64,000 nucleotides of DNA from Ereboglobus luteus (GTDB lineage Bacteria > Verrucomicrobiota > Verrucomicrobiia > Opitutales > Opitutaceae). A model generated the notes under the pieces. That model saw only the letters and a list, made by a program, of their open reading frames with translations. It searched no databases and was not told the origin of the DNA. The stretch covers positions 3,080,501-3,144,500 of the forward strand of contig NZ_CP023004.1 in NCBI RefSeq assembly GCF_003096195.1, in the 5' to 3' direction. This document shows, one piece after another, positions 25,901 to 34,495 of this stretch (the first letter of the stretch is position 1; the number at the start of each line of letters is the position of its first letter). The position numbers and the translations under genes were made by a program.

Positions 25901-26218
25901 TTCTACTTGTGTTTGAATGCTTTTGTGGGCGTGTCGCTGATGTTGTTCGATTTCAAAATGGGCAAAAAATTGTTAATAAATAGCGATTTGGCAGGCGTTT
26001 ATATTTTATTTACAATTTCGCAGGCAAAACCGAAGCCCCCGGCTCGGAAACCCAACAAAAATCGTGTGTGAGGGCGTGCGGCGTGCGCTACGAACACCAC
26101 GGCGGCAACCAAAACCACACGTTCCCGAGGCAAACACACCCGAAAATGCGGGGCGCTCGTTTTTAGGCTCAATGTATTTGCATGGCGGGCTTTCAGCCTT
26201 CAATTATTCCGAGAATTC
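25901..26218. other. 318-nt intergenic region between divergent genes
   Basis: This gap separates the sigma factor gene (minus) from the CNNM/CorC gene (plus). The stretch 25915-26030 is markedly AT-rich against the GC-rich surroundings, as expected for promoters, but I could not assign convincing -35/-10 pairs. I see no gene or repeat array in it. Confidence 0.6.
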
Positions 26219-27547
26219 ATGACCAGCCTTTCAACCGAACTTTTTGTCATTTTCCTTTTGTTGCTGGCCAACGGCTTTTTTGCGCTCTCGGAGATTGCAG
26301 TCGTCTCGGCCCGCAAGGCTCGCCTGAAGCAGCTCGCCGACGAGGGTAAGACGCGCGCCGCGGTCGCGCTCGCCACGGCGATCTCGCCGACCCGCTTTCT
26401 GTCCACCGTGCAAATCGGAATCACGCTGATCGGTTACACGAATGTCGCATTCAGTAGCGAGACCGTCGGCAAAAAACTGGATGTGTTGCTGGCGCAGGTG
26501 TCGTGGATGCCGGCGTTCACGCGGGAAATCGCCATCGCGCTGGTTGTTGTTGTGCTGACGCTGAGCACGGTTGTCCTGGGCGAACTGGTGCCGAAACGAA
26601 TCGCCCTTGCGTATCCCGAGCGCATCGCGATGTGGACGGCGCCCATCCTCAACAAGCTCGCCGCCGTGGTCTCGCCGCTTGTCGCGTTGCTGTCATATTT
26701 GACCGAGGGATTTCTGCGCATTTTCGGACTAAACAAGGCGCCGAAGGACTCGCCTGTCTCGGACGAGGAAGTCAACATACTCATCGAGCAGGGATTGCAC
26801 GCGGGCGTGTTTAACAAGGCCGAGCAGGAAATGGTGGAAGGCGTGCTCGAACTCGACCAGATGGCCGTGACCGCGATCATGACGCCCCGCCCGAAGATTG
26901 TTTTTCTCAACCTCGACGACACCGAGGAGGTGAACTGGCGCAAAATCGTGGCGAGCGGCCATTCGTATTTTCCCGTTTACCAAGGCAGCCGCGATCATGT
27001 GCTCGGCATGGTTGCCGTGAAGGCGCTCTGGGCGCATTCGGCGATCGGGTTAAAAACCAATTTGAAGGACCTGCTCGTTTCGCCGCTGGTGGTGCCGGAG
27101 ACGATGATGGCAATGCACCTCCTGGAGTCGTTCAAGAAGACCGGCAAGCACATCGCGCTTATAACCGACGAGTTCGGCGCGATCCAGGGGCTCGTCACGC
27201 TCATTGACGTGCTCGAGGCGATTGTCGGCGACCTGCCCGCGCAGGACAGCCGCGAGGCGCCCGCATCGAAACAGCGCGAGGACGGTTCGTGGCTGATCGA
27301 CGCCACGCTGACCACGGGGGACTTAAAATCGCTGCTCAACATCGACGAGCTTCCCCACGAGGAGGAGGCGGATTTTCAAACGCTCGGCGGTTTTATGGTG
27401 ACGAATTTCGGACGCATTCCAGCGTCCGGGGACTTCTTTGAATACGCGGGCTGGCGCTTCGAAATCGTGGACATGGACCGCCACCGCGTGGACAAGGTGC
27501 TCGTGAGCAAAACGAAAACGGACGCGCCCGACGAGACGACGAAGTAA
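26219..27547 (+). CDS. CNNM/CorC-type transporter (DUF21-CBS-CorC_HlyC)
   Basis: A 442-residue membrane protein often labelled hemolysin; the family is linked to Mg2+ or other divalent-cation transport. The N-terminal half is a DUF21/CNNM transmembrane domain with about four helices (LLLANGFFALSEIAVVSARKARLKQLA is its hallmark). A cystathionine-beta-synthase pair follows (EVNILIEQGLHAGVFNKAEQEMVEGVLELD, AIMTPRPKI). The C-terminal CorC_HlyC domain starts at about residue 355 (ADFQTLGGFMV). It starts at an ATG 318 nt from the divergent sigma gene. Confidence 0.92.
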   Translation: MTSLSTELFVIFLLLLANGFFALSEIAVVSARKARLKQLADEGKTRAAVALATAISPTRFLSTVQIGITLIGYTNVAFSSETVGKKLDVLLAQVSWMPAFTREIAIALVVVVLTLSTVVLGELVPKRIALAYPERIAMWTAPILNKLAAVVSPLVALLSYLTEGFLRIFGLNKAPKDSPVSDEEVNILIEQGLHAGVFNKAEQEMVEGVLELDQMAVTAIMTPRPKIVFLNLDDTEEVNWRKIVASGHSYFPVYQGSRDHVLGMVAVKALWAHSAIGLKTNLKDLLVSPLVVPETMMAMHLLESFKKTGKHIALITDEFGAIQGLVTLIDVLEAIVGDLPAQDSREAPASKQREDGSWLIDATLTTGDLKSLLNIDELPHEEEADFQTLGGFMVTNFGRIPASGDFFEYAGWRFEIVDMDRHRVDKVLVSKTKTDAPDETTK

Positions 27548-27591
27548 CACGTAGCGCATTCAGCAATATCGTGATTCACTTGAGAACACAA

Positions 27592-27984
27592 ATGGCATCT
27601 CGTGATTCGTCAAAATACAGACACCCTGCGCGGTTGCTGCTGATTATATTGTCATGTTTTTTGTATGCCGGATGCGCGTCCAGCACTTCCAAAGAGAAGC
27701 CTGAACCGTGGAGTGGTTTGGCTCGCAAAATTGACGTTCCTCGTGAGGAGTTGGAGGCAATTGCCAATGATGCCACCAAAGCGCATGATCTTGTGGCACG
27801 TGGGATGCGCAAAGAAGAGGATGGGGGTATTACTGTGCTTTTGGCGGAATCGCGAATAGCGCCTGGAGTAATGCTCGTATTCTACAAAAAAACGAATGAG
27901 GGGTGGGTCGTGGATAAAAACGGTTTTTTTCTGGGGAATATCACAATGAAAAAATGGCCGAAAGTAAGCCGCAAGAATTGGTGA
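27592..27984 (+). CDS. Small putative lipoprotein
   Basis: A 130-residue protein with a signal peptide (ARLLLIILSCFLYAGC) whose LYAGC is a good lipobox, so the mature protein would begin at Cys and be membrane-anchored. The rest (for example GMRKEEDGGITVLLAESRIAPGVMLVFYKK) matches no family I know. The ATG at 27592 is favoured over one seven codons upstream because it gives a normal signal peptide. Base composition is lower in GC than its neighbours. Confidence 0.65.
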   Translation: MASRDSSKYRHPARLLLIILSCFLYAGCASSTSKEKPEPWSGLARKIDVPREELEAIANDATKAHDLVARGMRKEEDGGITVLLAESRIAPGVMLVFYKKTNEGWVVDKNGFFLGNITMKKWPKVSRKNW

Positions 27985-27997
27985 GACGAGATTTGCA

Positions 27998-28058
27998 GCG
28001 CAGGTTGCCAAACCTGCTTCAATAGATGCGTAGGGGCGTCGCGAGCGACGCCCCTACG
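27998..28058. repeat. Two adjacent palindromes, one overlapping the fmt stop
   Basis: First palindrome, 27998-28017: CAGGTT GCC AACCTG flanked by GC; it is a sibling of 8680-8699 with paired changes in the stem. Second palindrome, 28029-28058: CGTAGGGGCGTCGC and its complement around a GA loop, sharing the outer CGTAGGGGCG motif with 4095-4197. The fmt stop codon lies inside the second one. The converging genes could both end here. Confidence 0.85.
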
Positions 28059-29130
28059 AGAGTAATTTTGTCATGGGCTGCGAGCTCAGTTGCTTGCCGG
28101 GGCTGATGGACCAGCCGACCTGGAAGTCGGCCGCGGGAACCATTTTGCCGTATGGGCGTTGCAGGCGGTGAATGCGGAGGATGCCGTCGGCAGTGGCGAT
28201 GTGGATGATGCTGGTGTCAGAGGGGAGGATGGTGCCGGGCGGGAGCGGATCTGCCGTGCCAGCCAGGCCGCCGGCTCCCCACATCAGGGTATTGCCAAAT
28301 GACACACAACTAACCTTGCCCTTGTAACCCGACAGTATGCTCATCCATGTGGGAATGGTCCATTCCACACTATCTGCCTGGCCGAATTTTATCGGGTAGG
28401 TGCCGTTGATTTCGACGCTGCACGCGGGCCACGGATAAAGGCCGTTGATGCGGGCGGCGAGCACGGCGGCGGGGACGTTGAAGTCGAGCGCGCCGTCTGC
28501 CTTGTCAAGGCGCCGGCAAAAGGTGGCGTCCGCCTCGTTTTGTTCGGTGAACTGAAGCTCGCCGGTTGCTAGTCGGGGAAGCGCGCGGGCGATGAGTGGG
28601 ACGCAGGCGGCGGCGAGTTTTTGCTCCACGTCGAGCGCCGTATCCAGATTTTCGATACGCACGCGCTCAACGTCGGCGACGGGGCCGGCGTCGAGTTTTC
28701 GGACGATGCGCATGAGCGAGACGCCGGTTTCGCGCTCGCCGCACGCGATGGCCGTCTGGATCGGCGAGGCGCCGCGATACTTGGGGAGCAGCGAGGTGTG
28801 GAGGTTGAGCGTGCCGAGGCGGGGCGTGTTGATGAAGTCGTCGCGCAGGATGTGCCCGTAGGCCATGACGAGCGAGAGGTCGGGCTCGAGCGCGGCGAGT
28901 TCGGCGCGGGTTTCGTCGGTGAGTTTTTCCGGCTGGTGCACGGGGATGCCGCGCTCGAGCGCCCACGTTTTTATGGCGTTGGGCCGGATTTTCATGCCGC
29001 GCCCCGAGGGGCGGTCGGGTTGCGTGTAAACAGCGACGATGCGCGCGTGCTGTGCGCCGTCGGCACCGGCAATCCAGTTGAGGAGCGGCAGCGCGATCGG
29101 GTCGGAACCCATGAAAACAAGGCGGAGCAT
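28054..29130 (-). CDS. fmt: Methionyl-tRNA formyltransferase
   Basis: A 358-residue enzyme that formylates initiator Met-tRNA. The N-terminal formyltransferase fold has MGSDPIALPLLNW, YTQPDRPSGRGMKI and the active-site region LNLHTSLLPKYRGASPIQTAI with the conserved Asn/His. A C-terminal domain follows (INGLYPWPACSV). About 40 residues (about 250-293, for example WTIPTWMSILSGYKGK) interrupt the C-terminal domain before PPGTIL; the DNA for it (28250-28380) is less GC-rich than its surroundings. The def gene is not adjacent. Confidence 0.93.
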   Translation of the reverse strand: MLRLVFMGSDPIALPLLNWIAGADGAQHARIVAVYTQPDRPSGRGMKIRPNAIKTWALERGIPVHQPEKLTDETRAELAALEPDLSLVMAYGHILRDDFINTPRLGTLNLHTSLLPKYRGASPIQTAIACGERETGVSLMRIVRKLDAGPVADVERVRIENLDTALDVEQKLAAACVPLIARALPRLATGELQFTEQNEADATFCRRLDKADGALDFNVPAAVLAARINGLYPWPACSVEINGTYPIKFGQADSVEWTIPTWMSILSGYKGKVSCVSFGNTLMWGAGGLAGTADPLPPGTILPSDTSIIHIATADGILRIHRLQRPYGKMVPAADFQVGWSISPGKQLSSQPMTKLLS

Positions 29131-29225
29131 GGAGAAGGGGAAGAGTGAATGGTGAAGAGTGAAAGAACGGCACTGCGGCCGGGATTGTGGCTTGTGCGTT
29201 CGACAATTTAAGCCGCTGTGAGTAA

Positions 29226-30758
29226 TCAGTCCTCGATTGTTTCGAAAGGTTGAAAATCGTCGTCATCTCCGCCGGGAGTTTCGTCGACGGGCGAGTTTTT
29301 ACGGAGGCGGGCGAGATGCGCGCGTTTTTCGTCGCTGTATTTGCCGACGCGCTCGGGGTCGATTTTTTTGCCGACGAGGTCGAAATAAACGGGGCAGCCG
29401 TGGAGATCGAATTCGTTGATGACGCCGGCTTCCAGGTAGCGGCGGTAATTTTCGGCGAGGTTTCCCTCGCGGTTGCAGAAAATTTTTATCCGGAAGGGGT
29501 GATTGCTGGTTTGCGTGGCGTAGTAGATGCGGAAGCGGCGGCCGGCGACGGCGGGCGGCGGTGTGCGCTCGGCGAGGTGGACGATGAGTTTGTTGAGTCG
29601 CGCGGTGGGGATTTTTTTATCGAGGACACGGTGGAGTTTCACGGCGCTATTCAACATGCGCGACACTTCGTAGCCGCTCATGGCTGAGACAAAGATGAGG
29701 GGCGCGCCGGGCGTGAAGTAGAGCTGCTCAAAAACAGCCTTCTCGTATTTCTCGCGGTATTCGCGCTCGTTTTTGAAACCGCGCAGGGCGGTGGAGGCGG
29801 TCGTGCCGTCGGCGAAAGCCTTGTGCACGAGATCCCATTTGTTGACGACGACGATGATGGGTTTGTGCTCCTTGATGGCTTCGCCGGCGATGGCCTTGTC
29901 CTGCTGGGTGACGCCTTCCATGGCGTCGAGGACCACAAAGACGACGTCGGTTTCCTTGATCGAGTCGAGCGAGCGGAGGCGCGAAAAATATTCGACGGGC
30001 GATGCGAGCTTGGTCGCGGCCTTGATGCCGGCGGTGTCGATGAGGCGGAATGGGTGGAGTTTTTTGTCGCGTCCCCGGAATTGGAAATCGTGGGTGACCG
30101 CGTCGCGCGTGGTGCCGGGCACGTCGCTGACGATGAGGCGGTCGGAGCGGAGGAGTCGGTTTGAGAGCGAGGATTTGCCGACGTTGGGGCGCCCGATGAA
30201 ACAGACGCAGAGCGGGCGCGGCGCGTCCTCTTGTGTTTCAACTGCCTCGGCGGTGTCGCTGGCGTCGAGGTGATTTTTAATCGCGGTGCGAAGATCGGTT
30301 TCGCCGCGTCCATGCTCGGCGGAGATGAAGAGGGGCTCGCCGAGGCCGAGTCGGTAGGCTTCGGCGATGTCGATTTTTTCCTCGCCGAAATCGGCCTTGT
30401 TTACGACGAGGAGCACGGGCTTTTTGCCTTTGCGCAGCTCGGCGGCGATGCGTGTGTCGAGCGCTGTGAGGCCTTCGAGTCCGTCGACGACAAAGAGGAT
30501 GAGCGTGGCCGTGTCGATGGCGAAGGAGACCTGCTTTTCGGACGCGGCGATGAGTTGCGCGGGCGTCTCTCCGCCCTTGAGCCCGAGTCCGCCGGTGTCC
30601 TGGAGCGTGTAGTCGCCGTCGGCGATGCGCGTAGCGACGACGTCGCGCGTGATGCCGGGCTTGTCGTGGACAATGGAAATGCGCTTGCGAGCGAGCCTGT
30701 TGAAGAGGCGGCTTTTGCCGACATTGGGACGACCTACGATGACAACGGAGCGGGACAT
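29226..30758 (-). CDS. der: Ribosome assembly GTPase Der (EngA)
   Basis: A 510-residue protein with two tandem GTPase domains and a KH-like C-terminus. First domain: GRPNVGKSRLFNRL, DTGG, VNKAD. Second domain: GRPNVGKSSLSNRLL, DTAGI, VNKWD. It acts in 50S ribosomal subunit maturation. The C-terminal region (PTARLNKLIVHLAERTPPP, then FRIYYATQTSNHPFRIKIFCN) is the usual KH-like part, followed by an acidic extension. It is followed by fmt on the same strand after a repeat-bearing gap (29134-29166, GTGAAGAGTGAA words). Confidence 0.95.
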   Translation of the reverse strand: MSRSVVIVGRPNVGKSRLFNRLARKRISIVHDKPGITRDVVATRIADGDYTLQDTGGLGLKGGETPAQLIAASEKQVSFAIDTATLILFVVDGLEGLTALDTRIAAELRKGKKPVLLVVNKADFGEEKIDIAEAYRLGLGEPLFISAEHGRGETDLRTAIKNHLDASDTAEAVETQEDAPRPLCVCFIGRPNVGKSSLSNRLLRSDRLIVSDVPGTTRDAVTHDFQFRGRDKKLHPFRLIDTAGIKAATKLASPVEYFSRLRSLDSIKETDVVFVVLDAMEGVTQQDKAIAGEAIKEHKPIIVVVNKWDLVHKAFADGTTASTALRGFKNEREYREKYEKAVFEQLYFTPGAPLIFVSAMSGYEVSRMLNSAVKLHRVLDKKIPTARLNKLIVHLAERTPPPAVAGRRFRIYYATQTSNHPFRIKIFCNREGNLAENYRRYLEAGVINEFDLHGCPVYFDLVGKKIDPERVGKYSDEKRAHLARLRKNSPVDETPGGDDDDFQPFETIED

Positions 30759-30767
30759 GGAAAAAAA

Positions 30768-30814
30768 GGAGTCAGGATTCAGAATACAGGAGACAAAAGG
30801 GCGCTGCCGCGCCG
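30768..30814. repeat. CAGGATTCAGAATACAGGA-type words with a 16-nt dispersed core
   Basis: It begins 10 nt upstream of the der start. Words of the GTCAGGATTC/AGAATACAGGA type are followed by the core GGGCGCTGCCGCGCCG (30799-30814). The same core and word set recur inverted at 33444-33490, between nusB and ftsY, where the 16-nt core is identical. Confidence 0.8.
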
Positions 30815-30923
30815 AAAATTTTTTAATGATGAGATTTGGTTTGAGACACTGGCGATCCGGCTCTCCGGCCTTTGGCTTTCCGACTCAGCCTTTCAGCCGT
30901 TCAGTTCTTCAGCCTTTCCCACG

Positions 30924-31352
30924 CTACGCTCCAGCCTGGGTGTCGAAGGTTACTTTGTTTAGGTTGTTCTGCTTGAGATCGTCGATCAGCGAAATGATTT
31001 TCTGGTAGGGCACGTTGCCGTCGGCGCGGATACGGATGACGATGTTTGCCGGGTTTGCGCCAATGGCCTTGAGGCGGGTGCGGAGTTCGGTGAGCGTGAC
31101 CAGTTGTTGATCGATGAAGTAGTCGCCTTGTTCGCGGATGGTGACGGCGATGAATTGGGTTTTCGGATCGGGCTTCAGGCCTTCGGATGGAGATTGGATG
31201 GGCAGGTTTACGGGAATGGTTTGCTCCTGATTGATCAGGGGCGTGGCGATCATGAAGATGATCAGAAGCGTGAAGCCGAGGTCGATCAGGTTGGTGACGT
31301 TCAACTCTGCGATCGGGTGCGACTGGCGCGGGCGTCTGACAAAACGGGACAT
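30924..31352 (-). CDS. exbD: ExbD/TolR family protein
   Basis: A 142-residue single-pass inner-membrane protein of the TonB/Tol energising complex. After a basic N-terminus, the only helix is NLIDLGFTLLIIFMIATPL with the essential proton-pathway Asp. The periplasmic domain has VTIREQGDYFIDQQ and VIRIRADGNVPYQKIISLID. It lies 126 nt downstream of exbB on the same strand; the gap (31365-31475) is filled with CTGAAGG/TTCAGG words. No tonB, tolA or tolB is next to it. Confidence 0.9.
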   Translation of the reverse strand: MSRFVRRPRQSHPIAELNVTNLIDLGFTLLIIFMIATPLINQEQTIPVNLPIQSPSEGLKPDPKTQFIAVTIREQGDYFIDQQLVTLTELRTRLKAIGANPANIVIRIRADGNVPYQKIISLIDDLKQNNLNKVTFDTQAGA

Positions 31353-31478
31353 TGTGGTGGAAGTTCTGAAGTTCTGAAAACCTGAATGCTGAATTTCGGA
31401 ACTTCGTCGGTGTGAGATTTGTAGTGTTTGGGATGATTTTTTCAGCCTTCAGGCCTTCAGGTTTTCAGGCTTTTCCCC

Positions 31479-32165
31479 TTACTGTGATTCGAGTTCGATG
31501 CGGTCGGAGAGGGAGCTGGCGAAGTTTTCGAGCTCGGTGATGAGGCGTTTGTTGTTTGAGAAAAGATAATTGTAGCCGAACATCGAGGGGATCGCGACCA
31601 CGAGGCCGGCGACCGTGGTGAGGAGCGCGGAGGAGACGCCCGGCGCGAGTGTCTGGATGCTCGCGGTTTGCTGCACGGAAACGGCGCTGAAAGATTCCAT
31701 GACGCCCCAGACGGTGCCGAGCAGCCCGAGGAAGGGCGCGCCGGACACGATCGAGGCGAGAAACACCATGCTCGACTCGTAGTTGAGGATCTGGCGCGAG
31801 AGGGCGCGCTGGAGGGCGTTTTCGGTGTGCTCGAGACGGTATTGTTTTGTGTCGATTCCCTTGGCCTTGCCTATTTCGGCGGCGCGCCAGTAGGCGTTGA
31901 TTGCGTCGGCGAAAAGGTCGCCGTAGGGGATCGAGCGTTTGTTGCGGTAGGACTCGGGGAGATCGAGCAGCGAGCGCTGGTCGCGGAGGTGCTGGTCGAA
32001 GGCGAGATTGAGCCGGCGGAGTTGCGCGAGGTCGTTGCGTTTGCCGATCATCACGGCCCATGCGATGATGCTGGCCACGGCGAGCCCGCACACGATGACC
32101 TTGCCGACAAGATCGCAGCGCATGAACACATCAACAACGGAAATACTTGCCAGAATCGAATACAT
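31479..32165 (-). CDS. exbB: ExbB/TolQ (MotA-type) proton channel protein
   Basis: A 228-residue membrane protein with an N-terminal helix (VGKVIVCGLAVASIIAWAVMIGK) and a pair of C-terminal helices. The second helix region SIVSGAPFLGLLGTVWGVMESF is the ExbB/TolQ/MotA hallmark, and VSSALLTTVAGLVVAIPSMFGYNYL the third. It pairs with ExbD downstream to convert proton motive force into mechanical work on the outer membrane. Which of the TonB or Tol systems it serves cannot be told here. Confidence 0.9.
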   Translation of the reverse strand: MYSILASISVVDVFMRCDLVGKVIVCGLAVASIIAWAVMIGKRNDLAQLRRLNLAFDQHLRDQRSLLDLPESYRNKRSIPYGDLFADAINAYWRAAEIGKAKGIDTKQYRLEHTENALQRALSRQILNYESSMVFLASIVSGAPFLGLLGTVWGVMESFSAVSVQQTASIQTLAPGVSSALLTTVAGLVVAIPSMFGYNYLFSNNKRLITELENFASSLSDRIELESQ

Positions 32166-32388
32166 GAACGTGAAAACAATGAAAATGGTTTGAGCTTTGG
32201 AAAACGAAGGATGAAGCGTTGCGTTTTTTAGGGGTGGGCATCAACAGGAAAAGGGCGTTTGTGCGCGGTTTTTCTTTGCGGGAGGCGGAATGCGTGCGGG
32301 GTTTTTCGCGCGAAGGCGGATTGGGCGCATTTTCGATGTTGCGCCGCGCGCCCGCCGATTGCACACAGACAGGTTCATTTTTTCACTC

Positions 32389-32868
32389 ATGAGTCTCGAC
32401 ACGCCCAAGCCACAATCCATCAACGGCGCCGCTTTCAAGGTCGGCATCGTAGCCGCGCGCTTCAACGGCGTGCTCGTCGATGCGCTTCTGCATCAGGCAT
32501 ACGAGACGCTCGTCAGCGCCGGCGTTAAGGAAAAAAACATCCGCATTCACCGCGTGCCCGGCTCGAACGAGGCGCCCTCCGCCGTGCAACTGCTCGCCGC
32601 CTCGCAAAAGCCCGATGTTCTCATCGCGCTCGGCGTGCTCATCCGCGGCGACACCATCCATTATGAAGTGATCGCCGACGCCTCCGCGCACGCACTCCAG
32701 CGGGTCGCGCTCGACACGCGCACGCCGGTCATCAACGGCATTATTGTCGCCGAAAACCAGCAGCAGGCAAAAACGCGCTGCCTCGGCAAGATTGCGCGCG
32801 GCAGCGAGTTCGCGCACACCGCGCTCGAAATGGCCGCGTTGAAGAAAACCCTTTCCGCAAAAAAATGA
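32389..32868 (+). CDS. ribH: 6,7-dimethyl-8-ribityllumazine synthase
   Basis: A 159-residue enzyme that condenses the pyrimidine intermediate with dihydroxybutanone phosphate, the penultimate step of riboflavin synthesis. Motifs: VGIVAARFNGVLVDALL, the substrate loop RVPGSNEAPSAVQLL, the catalytic-His region IALGVLIRGDTIHYEVIAD, and GIIVAENQQQAKTR. The ATG at 32389 fits the family N-terminus. Its stop overlaps the nusB start (ATGA), a widespread ribH-nusB pairing. The ribB-type gene is 14 kb away. Confidence 0.95.
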   Translation: MSLDTPKPQSINGAAFKVGIVAARFNGVLVDALLHQAYETLVSAGVKEKNIRIHRVPGSNEAPSAVQLLAASQKPDVLIALGVLIRGDTIHYEVIADASAHALQRVALDTRTPVINGIIVAENQQQAKTRCLGKIARGSEFAHTALEMAALKKTLSAKK

Positions 32869-33317
32869 ACCACGGTAAAAAAGGCATCTTTGCCCAGCGC
32901 CGCGACGGCCGCGTCGCCGCCATGCAGTTTCTCTACGCCTGGAGCCTCAACACGCCCGCGAACCTCGCGCAGGACCTGCACGTGTTTTTCCAATCGCAAC
33001 AAAACCCCCGCGAGCATTACGCGTTTGGCGAGGAGCTCATCAATGGCGTTATCGAAAACCTCGGCGAGATCGATGCCCGCATCAAGGAGTTCGCGCACAA
33101 CTGGGAGTTCGACCGCATCGCGCGCATCGACCTCGCGATCTTGCGCATGGCGATTTTCGAGATGACGCACCGCAAGGACATCCCGCCCATCGTCTCCATC
33201 AACGAGGCCATCGACCTCTCGAAACAATTTTCCACGCACGATTCAAAACGCTTCATCAACGGCATCCTCGACCGGCTTAAAGACCAGCTCGGACGCGACG
33301 CCCGAAAAGCCGGGTGA
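32865..33317 (+). CDS. nusB: Transcription antitermination protein NusB
   Basis: A 150-residue all-helical RNA-binding protein that works with NusE (S10) on boxA of rRNA leaders. Recognisable parts are RRDGRVAAMQFLYAW at the N-terminus, NWEFDRIARIDLAILRMAIFEM, and the C-terminal INEAIDLSKQFSTHDSKRFINGILDRL. Translation is probably coupled to ribH through the ATGA overlap. Confidence 0.95.
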   Translation: MNHGKKGIFAQRRDGRVAAMQFLYAWSLNTPANLAQDLHVFFQSQQNPREHYAFGEELINGVIENLGEIDARIKEFAHNWEFDRIARIDLAILRMAIFEMTHRKDIPPIVSINEAIDLSKQFSTHDSKRFINGILDRLKDQLGRDARKAG

Positions 33318-33320
33318 TTT

Positions 33321-33513
33321 TGAAAGGCTGAAAGACTGAAGGGCTGAAAGGCTGAAAAAGAAAATCAAAGGCCGGAGCGCCAGAACGCCGGATTCCGCCC
33401 CTTTCCGCATCTTAAATTTGAATCTTCAACCTAAAACACTCACCGGCGCGGCAGCGCCCTCCTGAATCCTGTATTCTGACTCCTGACTCCTTCTGCCTTC
33501 AGTCTTTCAGCCC
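33321..33513. repeat. Nested inverted repeats between nusB and ftsY
   Basis: The outer arms are tandem CTGAAAG/CTGAAGGG words (33321-33360) and their complement (33490-33513). Inside lies the CAGGATTCAGAATACAGGA word set (33460-33490) and the 16-nt core at 33444-33459 shared with 30799-30814. This fills the 209-nt gap before ftsY. Confidence 0.8.
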
Positions 33514-33526
33514 TTTTCTTATTTTC

Positions 33527-34477
33527 ATGTTTGGTTTATTTAAAAAATTCAAAGACGGCCTTTCGAAAACCGTCACGGCCATTGCCTCGAAAACAGCCGC
33601 GCTTTTTGGCGGCAAACCAATCGACGCCTCATCGCTGGAAACGCTGGAGGAGGCGCTTTACACGGCGGACTTCGGAGTCGAGACAACCGAGGAAATTTTG
33701 CAGGAAATTCAGTCCGCCTACAAAAAGGACAAGACGCTCCGCGGACAGCAGGCGGCCGAAATCGGCGCGGCGGTTTTGCGCCGTGTGCTCGCCGGCTCCG
33801 AGGGACGCCTTGAGGACACGCCGCCGTCCACCGCCGACGACGGCGCGCCGAATCCCACGGTCATCGCCATGATCGGCGTCAACGGCTCCGGCAAAACCAC
33901 CACGTCGGCCAAGCTCGCGTGGCGCTTGCGCGAAGACAACAAAACCGTCGTGCTCGCCGCGTGCGACACCTTCCGCGCCGCCGCCGTTGAGCAGCTCAAA
34001 ACCTGGGCCGCGCGTCTTGAGCTCGACATCGTCGCGAGCCACACCGGCGCCGATTCCGCGGCCGTAGCCTATGACGCATGGCAGGCGGCGAAGGCGCGCA
34101 AGCGCGACGTCCTCATCGTCGATACCGCCGGGCGCCTCCACACCAAGGCGAATCTCATGGAGGAACTTGCGAAAATCCGCCGCGTGCTCCAGAAAAACGA
34201 CCCGTCCGCGCCGCAACATCGCTGGCTTGTTGTCGATGGCAGCCTCGGTTCCAATTCGATCCAGCAGGCGAAAGTTTTCCATGAAAGTTTCAACCTCACC
34301 GGCCTCGTGCTCACGAAACTTGACGGCACCAGCCGCGGCGGCGCGATTGTGGGAATCTACCGCCAGCTCAAGCTCCCCATCTATTTCCTCGGTTTCGGCG
34401 AGCAACCCGAAGACCTCCAGCCCTTCTCAATCGACAACTACGTGAACGCAGTCTTCGGCTTGGAGAATGGGAATTAA
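33527..34477 (+). CDS. ftsY: Signal recognition particle receptor FtsY
   Basis: A 316-residue SRP-type GTPase that docks ribosome-SRP complexes at the membrane. N domain at residues 1-105; G domain with GVNGSGKTTTSAKLA (G1), ACDTFRAAAVEQL, DTAGRLHTKANLMEEL (G3) and LTKLDGTSRGG (G4). The closing FLGFGEQPEDLQPF is the usual FtsY end. The acidic A domain of E. coli FtsY is missing; the N-terminal FGLFKKFKDGLSK is a short membrane-targeting helix, as in many compact FtsY proteins. Confidence 0.95.
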   Translation: MFGLFKKFKDGLSKTVTAIASKTAALFGGKPIDASSLETLEEALYTADFGVETTEEILQEIQSAYKKDKTLRGQQAAEIGAAVLRRVLAGSEGRLEDTPPSTADDGAPNPTVIAMIGVNGSGKTTTSAKLAWRLREDNKTVVLAACDTFRAAAVEQLKTWAARLELDIVASHTGADSAAVAYDAWQAAKARKRDVLIVDTAGRLHTKANLMEELAKIRRVLQKNDPSAPQHRWLVVDGSLGSNSIQQAKVFHESFNLTGLVLTKLDGTSRGGAIVGIYRQLKLPIYFLGFGEQPEDLQPFSIDNYVNAVFGLENGN

Positions 34478-34495
34478 GCCATCGCGCGTCCAGCG

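Noticed and set aside
26006-26203. A 65-residue minus-strand open frame in the sigma/CNNM gap
   Set aside because: No ribosome site or family-like sequence, and it overlaps the AT-rich promoter region.
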